Assembly (NCBI GenBank): GCA_018396975.1
Contig: JAGTQA010000023.1
Coordinates: 1 to 37,597, forward strand
DNA length: 37,597 nucleotides
Direction: 5' to 3'
Source: Candidatus Bathyarchaeota archaeon
Lineage (GTDB): Archaea > Thermoproteota > Bathyarchaeia > Bathyarchaeales > DTEX01
The notes beneath the pieces are model-generated. The model saw only the letters and a list, made by a program, of their open reading frames with translations. It was not told the DNA's origin and did no database searches. Position numbers and translations under genes: made by a program. This document shows, piece after piece, positions 1-8,167 of the stretch (within the stretch, counting starts at the first letter, position 1; every line of letters starts with the position of its first letter).

Positions 1-3
1 TTT

Positions 4-81
4 TGGTGCGGCCGCCGGGATTTGAACCCGGGTTGTCGGCGCGGGGGGCCGATGTCCTAGACCAGGCTAGACGACGGCCGC
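4..81 (-). tRNA. tRNA-Gly (anticodon CCC), 3' CCA encoded
   Basis: Read on the minus strand, this folds as a complete cloverleaf. The acceptor stem is GCGGCCG/CGGCCGC, the D stem GUCU/GGAC, the anticodon stem UCGGC/GCCGA, and the T arm CCGGG-UUCAAAU-CCCGG. The discriminator is A73, followed by an encoded CCA. The seven-base anticodon loop is CCCCCGC, so bases 34-36 are CCC, which reads the glycine codon GGG. The acceptor sequence and A73 fit archaeal tRNA-Gly. There is no intron. Position 33 is C instead of the near-universal U. The mature body is 7-81. Confidence 0.93.
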
Positions 82-137
82 CATAATTTTTTGATTTTCT
101 GCGTCCTATTTAGGTTTTCTCCTGGTGTTTTTGGATT

Positions 138-146
138 AATATTTAA
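138..146 (+). promoter_or_regulatory. Probable TATA box for pcm
   Basis: An AT-rich AATATTTAA stretch lies between the divergent tRNA-Gly and pcm. An archaeal TATA box at this place would start transcription near 165-170, just before the proposed TTG start at 185. No mapping data support it. Confidence 0.45.
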
Positions 147-184
147 GTGTGGGTTTTCTATTGAGGTTTGTGGGAGGGCTTAGC

Positions 185-908
185 TTGGTTGGGGATGATT
201 GGGATAGGCTTATTCGTGATTTGATTAGGTCTGGTATTCTTAGGTCTCCTAGGGTTATTAGGGCTATGAGGATTGTTCCAAGAGTCTTGTTTCTGCCCGA
301 GAGTCAGAAGCCTTATGCGGCTATTGATACCCCGCTGCCTATAGGTGAGGGGCAGACTGTTTCTGCGCCACAAGGCTAGCCCACTCGCCTAGTTCGGGTT
401 AGCCTGGCGAGACATGGTTTCAATAATGAATGAGGCTCTTGAGCTGGACGTTGGCCATAAGGTTCTTGAGGTTGGCGCTGGCTCGGGATGGCATGCTTCG
501 ACAATCGCTGAGATAGTTGCGCCCAGTGATGTTCCAAGAGAGAGATGGGGGCATGTATATACTGTGGAGATTATTCCCAAGCTGGCAGAATTTGCGAGGA
601 AGAATATTGCGGAGGCCGGCTATAGTGATAGGGTTACGGTTATATGTGGTGATGGATCACTCGGCTATCCGGATGAGGCGCCCTACGATAGGATACTTGT
701 GACGGCAGCAGCCCCATCAATCCCCAAGCCCCTAAAGGAGCAGCTTAAGCCTGGGGGAGTCATGGTCATACCTGTTGGAGAGGTTGGATTCTACCAGACG
801 CTTATACGCTTAAGGAAGATGGAGGATGGCAGGATGGTTGAGGAGGATCTCGGCGGGGTAGCTTTTGTGCCCCTAGTCGGCAAGTATGGGCATAAATTTC
901 GTGGGTGA
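185..908 (+). CDS. pcm: Protein-L-isoaspartate O-methyltransferase, interrupted by a BHB intron
   Basis: This is an SAM-dependent repair methyltransferase that methylates damaged L-isoaspartyl residues in proteins. The ORF track shows two pieces, 149-379 and 414-908. The first carries the family N-terminal part and ends in GEGQTVSAP. The second starts MVSIM and carries the SAM-binding [12 protein letters not shown] motif. The family has an uninterrupted S-A-P-H-M-V here. Joining 185..371 to 412..908 restores that histidine and the frame, giving 227 aa, a normal Pcm length. TTG 185 is preferred because GGAGG lies 7 nt upstream and the protein then begins at the family N-terminus; GTG 149 and GTG 170 are alternatives. 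Without splicing only a truncated protein would be made. A pseudogene is unlikely, because both halves are otherwise intact and the junction folds as a splice substrate. Confidence 0.9.
372..411 (+). other. 40-nt archaeal BHB intron within pcm
   Basis: The junctions form a canonical hBHBh' motif. The four-base central helix is exon CGCC (366-369) with intron GGCG (406-409). The 5' bulge is ACA (370-372) and the 3' bulge AGA (410-412). The inner helix has ten pairs, AGGCTAGCCC (373-382) with GGGTTAGCCT (396-405), closed by a 13-nt loop. A weak outer helix pairs 364-365 with 413-414. Cutting each bulge between its second and third base removes exactly 372-411. This yields CCA-CAC-ATG (Pro-His-Met), the conserved Pcm sequence, in frame. 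Processing would use the tRNA splicing endonuclease and an RNA ligase. The structure is seen in the sequence; splicing itself is inferred. Confidence 0.87.
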
Positions 909-1112
909 AATTTAGTGGGGGGCGCCGGATAGGCTTAATTTTCCCAGCATTCTGGTGGGGCTTAGTTTTAGAGGAGATCTAGAATCTGCTGAGGCTTGCT
1001 CCCATTACGCATGGCAGATCTTAAATGGGCTTATATTTGACTTAGCCGAATAGAAAATTATATTTTGCAATTATGAAGCATATATTGTTGTGCGATGAGG
1101 GGCTAAGAGGGA
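909..1112. other. Intergenic region with probable promoter for the coiled-coil/rpiA pair
   Basis: There is no convincing ORF or RNA gene here. A strong AT block, AATTATATTTT (about 1056-1065), is a good TATA candidate for the gene starting at 1113, with GAGG just before that TTG start. Confidence 0.45.
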
Positions 1113-1814
1113 TTGCCTGAAGAGATATGGTTTTATCTAACCGTGATTTTCGGCGTCGCTGCTCTGGCATCGATAGTTATGTTTGTAATGGAGAGGGAGA
1201 GGAGGAAGGTTCCAACCCAAAGGCCTAGTTCGTCCGGGGCTACTTGGCCTTTCCCCACAGTCAGGTCTATTCCAGACGAGACTGTTAAGGAGACTAGGGA
1301 TAGGCTTAGGATTCTCGATCTAGAGAGGGAGATTTTGAGCTACGCCATTAGGAGGCTCTATGAGGCCCACGCCGAGGGCAAGATAACTGCTGAAGAGCGT
1401 GATAGCCTAGCCCAAAAGTATAGGGAGGATTTGGAGAGGATTAGGCAGGAGATAGCGCGGGGCGAGTCTATAATAGCCTTAAGCGAGCTTGAGAGAATGC
1501 AGGAAGAGTTCATTAAAATGTTCTCTGAGAAACTTGAGACGTTAAATAGGAGGATTGAGGATCTCAGGGCCATAGCTGGTCTAGCTCCACCAGCACCTAC
1601 ACCTAAGCCTAGAGAGGAGGCTGTTACTCAGCAGCCCGAGAAGGTGGCTGCACCTAGGAGGAGGAAGGAGGTTCCTAAACCCAGCGTTCCATCTGAGGAG
1701 ACGAGGGCAGCTGAGGTGGGGGTTAAGGGTGAGGCTGAGAGGAGGGTTGAGCAGATAATGGCTGAGGTTGAGAAGGTTCTCAGTAGGTTAAGTCAGATGG
1801 AGGTTGAGGAGTGA
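1113..1814 (+). CDS. Membrane-anchored coiled-coil protein of unknown function
   Basis: I do not recognise this as a named family. It has 233 aa. Residues about 5-26 form one hydrophobic helix, followed by a basic stretch (MERERRK), so the bulk is probably cytoplasmic. A highly charged helical region runs over residues 60-155 and is predicted coiled coil. Within it, the stretch around HAEGKITAEERDSLAQKY resembles short C-terminal SHOCT-like oligomerisation segments. A Pro/Lys/Glu-rich linker follows, then a second short coiled coil to the C-terminus. The start is TTG 1113 with GAGG upstream. The 3' end lies only 10 nt before the rpiA start, so the two are probably cotranscribed. A scaffold or membrane-tether role is possible, but nothing specific is shown. 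Confidence 0.8.
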   Translation: MPEEIWFYLTVIFGVAALASIVMFVMERERRKVPTQRPSSSGATWPFPTVRSIPDETVKETRDRLRILDLEREILSYAIRRLYEAHAEGKITAEERDSLAQKYREDLERIRQEIARGESIIALSELERMQEEFIKMFSEKLETLNRRIEDLRAIAGLAPPAPTPKPREEAVTQQPEKVAAPRRRKEVPKPSVPSEETRAAEVGVKGEAERRVEQIMAEVEKVLSRLSQMEVEE

Positions 1815-1824
1815 GCTGTCAGAT

Positions 1825-2523
1825 ATGGGTTGGGTTGAGGAGGCTAAGAGGAGGGCTGCTATAGAAGCTGCTAGAGAGGTTAGGGATGGACTTATTGTTG
1901 GGCTTGGATCTGGGTCTACCGCCGCCTATGCTATTGAGGAGATAGGGAGGAGGGTTAAGGAGGAGGGTTTAAGGATTCTTGCTATACCAACATCTTATCA
2001 GGCGCTCCTCCTAGCGGTTAAGTACGGTATTCCAACAACAACCTTACACGAGCATCCCATAATAGATTTAACGATTGACGGCGCGGACCAGATTGATCCT
2101 GACCTGAACCTCATAAAGGGTATGGGTGGCGCCCTAACTAGGGAGAAGATTGTTGCATCGTCTTCAAAAAGGTTTGTGATAGTTGCTGATGAGAGGAAGC
2201 TTACTGATAAGCTGGGTAGGGGCCATCCTATACCGGTCGAGATTATACCGTTCGCCCAGCCGCTGGTTGTATCTAGGGTGAGGGAGTTGGGTGGTGAGCC
2301 GCATCTCAGGGAGAGGGATAGGGGAGTCCCATACATAACGGATAACGGAAACTTCATCTTAGACGTGAATTTTGGCGCGGTTGAGAATCCGAAGGAACTT
2401 GATTTGAGACTGAAGGCGATACCGGGCGTTGTGGAGACGGGTCTCTTTATAGGTATGGCGCACGCCGCATATGTTGGCACAAAAACCTCTGTGGAGAAGA
2501 TATTTAGGCGAGAACCGACCTAG
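1825..2523 (+). CDS. rpiA: Ribose-5-phosphate isomerase A
   Basis: The enzyme interconverts ribose 5-phosphate and ribulose 5-phosphate, supplying ribose for nucleotide synthesis where archaea lack an oxidative pentose pathway. Family motifs are plain: GLGSGSTAAYAI near the N-terminus (phosphate-binding), IPTSYQ, the DLTIDGADQID segment with catalytic-site aspartates, KGMGGALTREKIVA, and a C-terminal GLFIGMAHAAYVG. From ATG 1825 the protein is 232 aa, the usual RpiA length. The track's TTG at 1804 would add seven residues and overlap the upstream gene. The gene follows the coiled-coil gene closely and is probably in the same transcript. Confidence 0.95.
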   Translation: MGWVEEAKRRAAIEAAREVRDGLIVGLGSGSTAAYAIEEIGRRVKEEGLRILAIPTSYQALLLAVKYGIPTTTLHEHPIIDLTIDGADQIDPDLNLIKGMGGALTREKIVASSSKRFVIVADERKLTDKLGRGHPIPVEIIPFAQPLVVSRVRELGGEPHLRERDRGVPYITDNGNFILDVNFGAVENPKELDLRLKAIPGVVETGLFIGMAHAAYVGTKTSVEKIFRREPT

Positions 2524-2576
2524 ATCTTCAAATGTTCGGTTGATACCTCCCTATCTTTCGGAGTAGCCTCTCCCTC

Positions 2577-3149
2577 CTAGTCCTTTTGGGTGGCTTGCAT
2601 TATTTTTAGTGCTGAATAGATGAGGCATGATGTTACGGCTAGGGCTGAGATTATCTCTGGAACCGCTACCCCCGCACTATATACGCCAGCCCACCAGAGA
2701 ACCCACGCCAGCAAACCCACTACAAATGCTAGGGCGGCCGAGATAAGCTTCCTCTCTATGGAATATATTATGCATGAGATCCCCGCTGAGATGAAGAATA
2801 ACACCGATACGATTGAATGTATTTGCCCATAGATCTCGTCGAATGCTGCGACAGCCTGCAGCATTAGGGCTGAAAACATTAGTGATATGCTGGTGTATCT
2901 GGCGTGTTTTATTAGGGACTTAGCCGAGTAGAGTGCTGTTAGGAAGCCGGATATTAGTAGTCCAGAATTAAATATTGGTGCAACAGTGCTCCTCTGTGCG
3001 TGTCCAAGGTCGCTTAATGCATTAGTATGCCAGCTGAAGGATGGCGATAGGTGTATTGAGAGCCCTATACATATGTATGCTATTAGCGGCCCAACTATCC
3101 CCAGCATGGTGAAGATCCTATCCTCCCAGAAGCCGCCTGCCCTCCCCAT
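2577..3149 (-). CDS. DUF998-type multipass membrane protein
   Basis: About 190 aa with roughly six hydrophobic helices. The first-loop motif HTNALSDLGHAQRS matches the conserved N-x-(L/I)-S-D-L-G pattern of DUF998 integral membrane proteins, whose function is unknown. ATG 3149 is preferred over the track start (3170) because it sits just after the upstream glycosidase stop codon at 3152, with GGGGGTG a few bases before it. That gives a compact two-gene unit with the glycosidase. Whether it helps transport or sense sugars is not shown by the sequence. Confidence 0.78.
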   Translation of the reverse strand: MGRAGGFWEDRIFTMLGIVGPLIAYICIGLSIHLSPSFSWHTNALSDLGHAQRSTVAPIFNSGLLISGFLTALYSAKSLIKHARYTSISLMFSALMLQAVAAFDEIYGQIHSIVSVLFFISAGISCIIYSIERKLISAALAFVVGLLAWVLWWAGVYSAGVAVPEIISALAVTSCLIYSALKIMQATQKD

Positions 3150-3151
3150 TC

Positions 3152-6100
3152 TCAGACACCCCCAAACCATCCCCTAACTGGTGGATTATTATGGAGATCT
3201 GGATCGTTATCGGCCTCTGCTTGGGAGGATTTAAAGGCTATGATCCTAACGCTCCTTAAACCGAAGGGTCTTAGCACATATTCATCTGTCCAGCGGGCCT
3301 CATCCCTAAATGTTTCCGGACCTATAAAGTGCGGATCACCATCCCTATGATGGAGTGGGCCTAAGGTATTCCTTAAGCTCCCAACAAGTATTATTTTTAT
3401 CTCGTTCTTCCCAGACCTTATAAGGCTGGTCACATCAACCTCATATGGTGGCAGTATTGCTTTCCCAGCCTCCACACCATTCACATAGACTATGGCCAGT
3501 GAGGAGCTGAGACCTTCAAGTCGTAAGGTTACTTTTCCAGCCTTTTCGGGAACATCTAGGCTTATTCTTCTACTGATCTCCATCTCTCCAGAATAGAATG
3601 GATAGCCCGCTTGGCATAGATCTCCGAGCTCTATCTGGCTTCTCTCCTCAATCAGCCTTGAGGAGCCCCTTGGACCAGCCCTAACACCGAAGTCTCCCAT
3701 CAAGTAGATGCTCTCCAGTTCAGGCTCTAGATTGACTGTTCCCTCGAGCTCTATTATGTTCAAGCCTCTATCAACTAAGTCTGAGATATCTATCATCGGG
3801 AAGTTCCAGTCGAGCCAGCACATGTCTGATTTAGGCTCAACCCTAACCCCGTTCACAGATATTTTGAAGCGTTCAGGCCTCTCAATAATCAGATGGATGG
3901 ATTTACCCTTAATCTCTATATCTGACTCAAACTCGAACCTAACCGAGAACCTTGTGCCGAGACCGTTCTGAACTATGAGGTTGTGCGCCCTCCAGACTGG
4001 CATGAGACTGCTCCAAGCTCCCTTAACGCGGTATCTGCAGTAGTCTAGGACAAGTATATTTGGGTTTAATCTCCTAATTTTCCACGGTCCATCTACTGGA
4101 ATCTCTAGGATCTTAATCCACTCTTCCACTGAAGGCTTAGGTTCGCCCCCACCCGGCTTTAGGACGAATAGGGCTGACCCGATAGGCTCCAGTCTTACGC
4201 GCCAAAGGGTCCTCCCAGACTCGCTGCTTGAGGGATAGTGCTTTCTCTCCCCGCTCATGGCATCCCATAACTCAACATTGAATGAGCCCTCTACGGATAT
4301 TTTTAGGTCGTGGGCATTCTCACGGCTTGTGTTAGCTAGGAATAGTATGAGCGCCTCATCCCCATCCCGCCTTAAGTGGTATAAGACCTCACCCTCCTCA
4401 TCACCATCTATTATTACGGGTTTCGTAACATCCTTTAAGGCCGCCGCTATGGACGCTCTATTGATCCCATCAATTGTGACGGCCCTATCCATAACCTCAC
4501 ATATAGCCTTGCTCGGTTTTCCATCCACTAAGAGAGGTTTTGGCGGAGCTGCCACCAGCCTACCACCTGATCGAACGAACTCATTTAGCAACCTAACGGT
4601 GCTCTCCGTTAATGTTATGGATGGCGGCACTATAACGGCCTCATATGACATATTGCCGATAACGATCTTTCCATCCTTAACGTAGCCATACTTTCCCATA
4701 ATAATTTCGTCCCCAAGGTCGAAGTCTATGTGAGCTGAGAGCAGCGCCCTAAGCAACCTAATGAGCTGCTCATCTAGCTCTTTCACTCCTGATGGGTTTA
4801 GGGGTGTGAATACTGTCCATGCGCTACCAATTGGATGTATGACCAGAACATTAATTATCCTCCTACCCCTAGAGAGCATGTAGCTTAGCCTAGCGAAGTA
4901 GTCCTCGATAGCCCTATTATATTTCCACCATGGCTGGCTCCAGTGAAAGTTGAGTCCATAATCCCTCTTCCTCCTACCGCGCATCGAGTATGGAACTAGG
5001 TGATGGTTTAAGAGATTAACGCCCATAGCATACAACCAATCCCCAATCCATTTTCTATCTGCGAGGGAGGGATAGTTACCGGTGCATCCATATGTCTCGC
5101 ATAGAACCCTTTCCTTCCCAAGCTGGTTAGCGACACTTGAAACTTGCTTAGCGGTTAATAGGCTCCCCCAAACATGCATGCCCAGATGGTCTATTCCGGG
5201 GATATGCTGATACTCGTAATGGGGCATGACGGCGCCGGCGCATACTAGCTGGCTGAGGAGGCTGTCTTCGGCGAGATAGTGCCCCGTAAACTTCAGCCCA
5301 TAACCATCACACCACTCATATATTTGCTTGGAGAATGCCTCAAGGAACATGATCGTCACCATCCTCCAGTAGTCATATCGGGTTTTCATATAATCTCCAA
5401 CATTGAAGAATAGCTCCGGAAGCTTATCCACTATATTATAGCCGTTCACGCGAATGAAACGATCAACAAATCCATCAGTCCACGGTATGGCGAAAACAGG
5501 AATCCTAGGCCCCCTAGGCGGCATTGTCTCATGGGGCCCAAGTATTCTAGGCCTACCACTTGAGATATTGGGCTCATCCGTGAAAACCCCCGGTATAATC
5601 CTCCCAATTTCGCCTCTAAATCTGCTTACATATGGGGCGTAGGCAACCTCAAGGAATCTCTTAACAACCTCAGGGTCGAGTAGGTCAACGTAGCTTAGGC
5701 CGCTAAACCATGTCTCACCGGGCTGAGCAGTGTAAGTGATGAATGAAAGATATAGGCTGTCCCCACCCTCCTCACCTGGACTCGCAACCTCATATTTGCA
5801 TGGAATCCCTTCACCATCAAGTTTACACTTAAAGTTTGCTATAATTCCCTCACCGCCATAAGCCCTCTCAGATGCGATCATCAACAGAGCCTTAGCCCTA
5901 TATTTTGGCCCTAGAGCCGGAATAATCCCCCCAGCAAAGCCCGAAGGCCACCACAGCTCATCATAGATCCACACATACATACCACGCTTCCCAGCCTCCT
6001 CAACAGCAGCCTCAAAGGCCCTAAACCACTCCTCGCCAAGGAATGGTGTTGCCAGACCTTCCCTAGCGTGGAAGAATGCACCCCCATACCCACCCTCACT

Positions 6101-6214
6101 CAGGAGGGTTATTTGCCGTGCAATCTCCCTTGGCTCAAGCCTATCATTTATTGACCAGAATGGTACACCCCTAAACTCTGGCTTAGGGCTCTTAAACTCC
6201 TCCTCAATCAACAT
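3152..6214 (-). CDS. Large glycoside hydrolase, GH106-like (alpha-L-rhamnosidase-type)
   Basis: A 1020-aa protein with the layout of GH106 and related unclassified glycosidases. The N-terminal catalytic barrel has GGYGGAFFHAREGLATPFLGEEW, then MYVWIYDELWWPSGFAGG, then KFTGHYLAEDSLLSQ and a conserved acidic CETYGCTGNYPSLADRKW stretch. A flavodoxin-like or barrel-associated central part follows, with GH2-type beta-sandwich/galactose-binding regions near residues 690-1000. GH106 enzymes remove L-rhamnose from plant polysaccharides; the exact substrate here is uncertain. There is no signal peptide, so it should act on imported oligosaccharides or glycosides in the cytoplasm. ATG 6214 is preceded by GGAGTGAG and an AATAATTTA TATA candidate about 35 nt upstream. 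The DUF998 gene follows immediately. Base composition matches most neighbours. Confidence 0.85.
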   Translation of the reverse strand: MLIEEEFKSPKPEFRGVPFWSINDRLEPREIARQITLLSEGGYGGAFFHAREGLATPFLGEEWFRAFEAAVEEAGKRGMYVWIYDELWWPSGFAGGIIPALGPKYRAKALLMIASERAYGGEGIIANFKCKLDGEGIPCKYEVASPGEEGGDSLYLSFITYTAQPGETWFSGLSYVDLLDPEVVKRFLEVAYAPYVSRFRGEIGRIIPGVFTDEPNISSGRPRILGPHETMPPRGPRIPVFAIPWTDGFVDRFIRVNGYNIVDKLPELFFNVGDYMKTRYDYWRMVTIMFLEAFSKQIYEWCDGYGLKFTGHYLAEDSLLSQLVCAGAVMPHYEYQHIPGIDHLGMHVWGSLLTAKQVSSVANQLGKERVLCETYGCTGNYPSLADRKWIGDWLYAMGVNLLNHHLVPYSMRGRRKRDYGLNFHWSQPWWKYNRAIEDYFARLSYMLSRGRRIINVLVIHPIGSAWTVFTPLNPSGVKELDEQLIRLLRALLSAHIDFDLGDEIIMGKYGYVKDGKIVIGNMSYEAVIVPPSITLTESTVRLLNEFVRSGGRLVAAPPKPLLVDGKPSKAICEVMDRAVTIDGINRASIAAALKDVTKPVIIDGDEEGEVLYHLRRDGDEALILFLANTSRENAHDLKISVEGSFNVELWDAMSGERKHYPSSSESGRTLWRVRLEPIGSALFVLKPGGGEPKPSVEEWIKILEIPVDGPWKIRRLNPNILVLDYCRYRVKGAWSSLMPVWRAHNLIVQNGLGTRFSVRFEFESDIEIKGKSIHLIIERPERFKISVNGVRVEPKSDMCWLDWNFPMIDISDLVDRGLNIIELEGTVNLEPELESIYLMGDFGVRAGPRGSSRLIEERSQIELGDLCQAGYPFYSGEMEISRRISLDVPEKAGKVTLRLEGLSSSLAIVYVNGVEAGKAILPPYEVDVTSLIRSGKNEIKIILVGSLRNTLGPLHHRDGDPHFIGPETFRDEARWTDEYVLRPFGLRSVRIIAFKSSQAEADNDPDLHNNPPVRGWFGGV

Positions 6215-6216
6215 TA

Positions 6217-6253
6217 CTCACTCCTTTACGGGTAACATGACACTAATAATTTA
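6217..6253 (-). promoter_or_regulatory. Ribosome binding site and TATA box of the GH106-like gene
   Basis: Minus-strand GGAGTGAG (6224-6217) lies directly before ATG 6214, and TAAATTATT (6253-6245) is a TATA candidate about 35 nt upstream. The rest of the roughly 290-base gap up to 6505 is AT-rich and holds no ORF I can support. Confidence 0.55.
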
Positions 6254-6504
6254 GACCACTTAAGTCTTTAGTTAAAGTGCTCACGGAGCCTATTCATTAT
6301 TAAGGCTAGAGTAGAAATTCACATATTAAAGAATTAAGGAGCGAAAGGTGGCTGAAGCCGTTGAAAAGTTCATCTGTCTTCTCTAAATTTTACACTTTAG
6401 TATCTCATGAACATAAACTTTGAGGGCATTTAGTGCACATGCGCCACCTAGATTTTTTCCAATTATTAATGCTAGAATTTATGGCATGCTTTCAACAACA
6501 TATT

Positions 6505-7983
6505 TTAGTCGGTTTCGTAGTCGAAAGAAATTTTTGCAGCAGCACCCTCTTGAGGTACTTCTAACACAGACCTCCATACACTTGCGGTCAAACGAGATAT
6601 TTCTGCACGAGTCAACGTTTCTGTTTCATGTCCTATCCATTTATCCCACTTACTTTCTAGGCAAGCTTTTCTATAATGATGGAATGATTTAAAGAATATC
6701 TTTACACCATATTTTTGCGAGTTAATTGCCATTGGGCAATGCGGATCTATCGTATAAGGAATTGGTGGTTGAACCAAAATATGCTTTCTTTTGGCAACCT
6801 CTTTTGTGAAATCCACTATCTTGCTTATGGAAGAAGCTGAATCACCGGGTAAACCTATGAGAAAATATATGTCTGTTATGACCTCATTTTCATCAAGAAA
6901 CCTTATAGTTTTGAGCATTTGCTCATTTGTGAATGATCTTCCTACCAGCTTCCTGACACTTTCTTGCATTGATTCAGGCGATATAGCCACATTAAGATTA
7001 ATGAACGTTTTATTTGTCTCTTTAATAAAGTCTCTTGAGGGAAGATTGGTGCTTTCCCAGTAAACTGATAGGTCAGATGCGAGACCTTTAAGAGAATTTA
7101 AGAGGGAGAATGAGAATCGTCTGCCAAACATTTCTGGATCATGATTAAATTTAATGATTTTAACTCCAAATTCAATTAGCCTTGCAATATCTTCAACAAT
7201 ATTGTTGATTTCCCGAATCCCAATATTAGCTCTACCAGTTAAGAGCTGATAGCAGCTGCGTGCTCCACCACAATAAATACACTCCTTTAAACATCCTCTT
7301 CCTATTGTCAACCAGAAAGATGGTTTTCTTTTCTCTTCGTAGCCTCTCGCGCAACATTTCAGCTGCTTATCCCAATTTTCCATCAGTTCAAGCGCTGAAA
7401 ATCTAAGTTTATTAAGGTTAGGTGGAGGAGCCAACTTATTCCATTTTATAGAATTTTCAAGACGATAGGTCAGTCCACTTATCCCCTTAATATTTTTTTC
7501 TTTTCCTGAACACACCATCTTAGCTAGGTTAAGTAGCACATATTCAGATTCTCCACGAGCAATAGCGTCGATAAATCGATAAGATTGCATTATTTCAAGA
7601 TCATAATACGTGGCTGTGAACCCTCCGAGAATTACAAAACTGTTCGGATGATATTTTTTGCAGAGTTCTGCGATTTCTAGAGATCCTAAAGAGTGAACAA
7701 ACCAATGAAGATCTATGGCGTAGATCCTAGATTCAAGAGATTTAAGAAAACTTTCAATTCTCCTTGAGGGATTTAAAGTCTGCTCAAGAGCTAAGTTAAA
7801 TATTCTTACGTCAAAACCTTCGCGCTCTAGAAGGGATGCCATAGAAAAGAATCCCATAGGAACTTCGGCAAACTCTCCGGCTATAACATTTCTCTTCCAG
7901 AAGCGAATCTTATCAAGTAAGGAATGTTTACCTATTGTGAATGGAGGATGTAGGAAAACCACATCGAAGGTCTTTCGTGACAT
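6505..7983 (-). CDS. B12-binding-domain radical SAM protein, function unknown
   Basis: The protein has 492 aa. The N-terminal part (about 1-170) looks like the cobalamin-binding Rossmann domain of this superfamily: FLHPPF at the start, EVPMGFFSMASLLEREGFDV, then a VILGGFTATYY segment and ARGESEYVL. The radical SAM cluster motif CLKECIYC (Cys231, 235, 238) follows, and the barrel ends near residue 410 with ITDIYFLIGLPGDS typical of the family. The C-terminal 80 residues are family-specific. ATG 7983 has AAGGAGAG before it. The gene stands alone between long gaps, and its coding sequence is clearly AT-richer, with more AAA, TTT and ATT codons than its neighbours, which suggests later acquisition. 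Substrate class (methyltransferase, mutase or other) cannot be told. Confidence 0.85.
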   Translation of the reverse strand: MSRKTFDVVFLHPPFTIGKHSLLDKIRFWKRNVIAGEFAEVPMGFFSMASLLEREGFDVRIFNLALEQTLNPSRRIESFLKSLESRIYAIDLHWFVHSLGSLEIAELCKKYHPNSFVILGGFTATYYDLEIMQSYRFIDAIARGESEYVLLNLAKMVCSGKEKNIKGISGLTYRLENSIKWNKLAPPPNLNKLRFSALELMENWDKQLKCCARGYEEKRKPSFWLTIGRGCLKECIYCGGARSCYQLLTGRANIGIREINNIVEDIARLIEFGVKIIKFNHDPEMFGRRFSFSLLNSLKGLASDLSVYWESTNLPSRDFIKETNKTFINLNVAISPESMQESVRKLVGRSFTNEQMLKTIRFLDENEVITDIYFLIGLPGDSASSISKIVDFTKEVAKRKHILVQPPIPYTIDPHCPMAINSQKYGVKIFFKSFHHYRKACLESKWDKWIGHETETLTRAEISRLTASVWRSVLEVPQEGAAAKISFDYETD

Positions 7984-8167
7984 ACTCTCTCCTTCTAAAA
8001 GGAAACCTTACTAAAAATCTTTTCTAATAGGAAAGCTATGATCGAGGTTAAGGTAACATTCTTTATTTGCCTTCACCCCGCATATGCTGATTACACTGAC
8101 GTTATGCTGAATCGCTTATAAGATTTGGCGGTCTACACATAGTCTGCTATGAATCCCCTAATCCTCA

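Noticed and set aside
149-908. pcm as a frameshifted pseudogene or two separate genes
   Set aside because: The 40-nt insert removes cleanly, restores a conserved motif and forms a canonical BHB structure. A random frameshift would not do all three.
1998-2480. 160-aa minus-strand ORF
   Set aside because: It is antisense to rpiA and has no family features.
6420-6692. 90-aa plus-strand ORF
   Set aside because: It mostly overlaps the radical SAM gene antisense and has no RBS or recognisable pattern.
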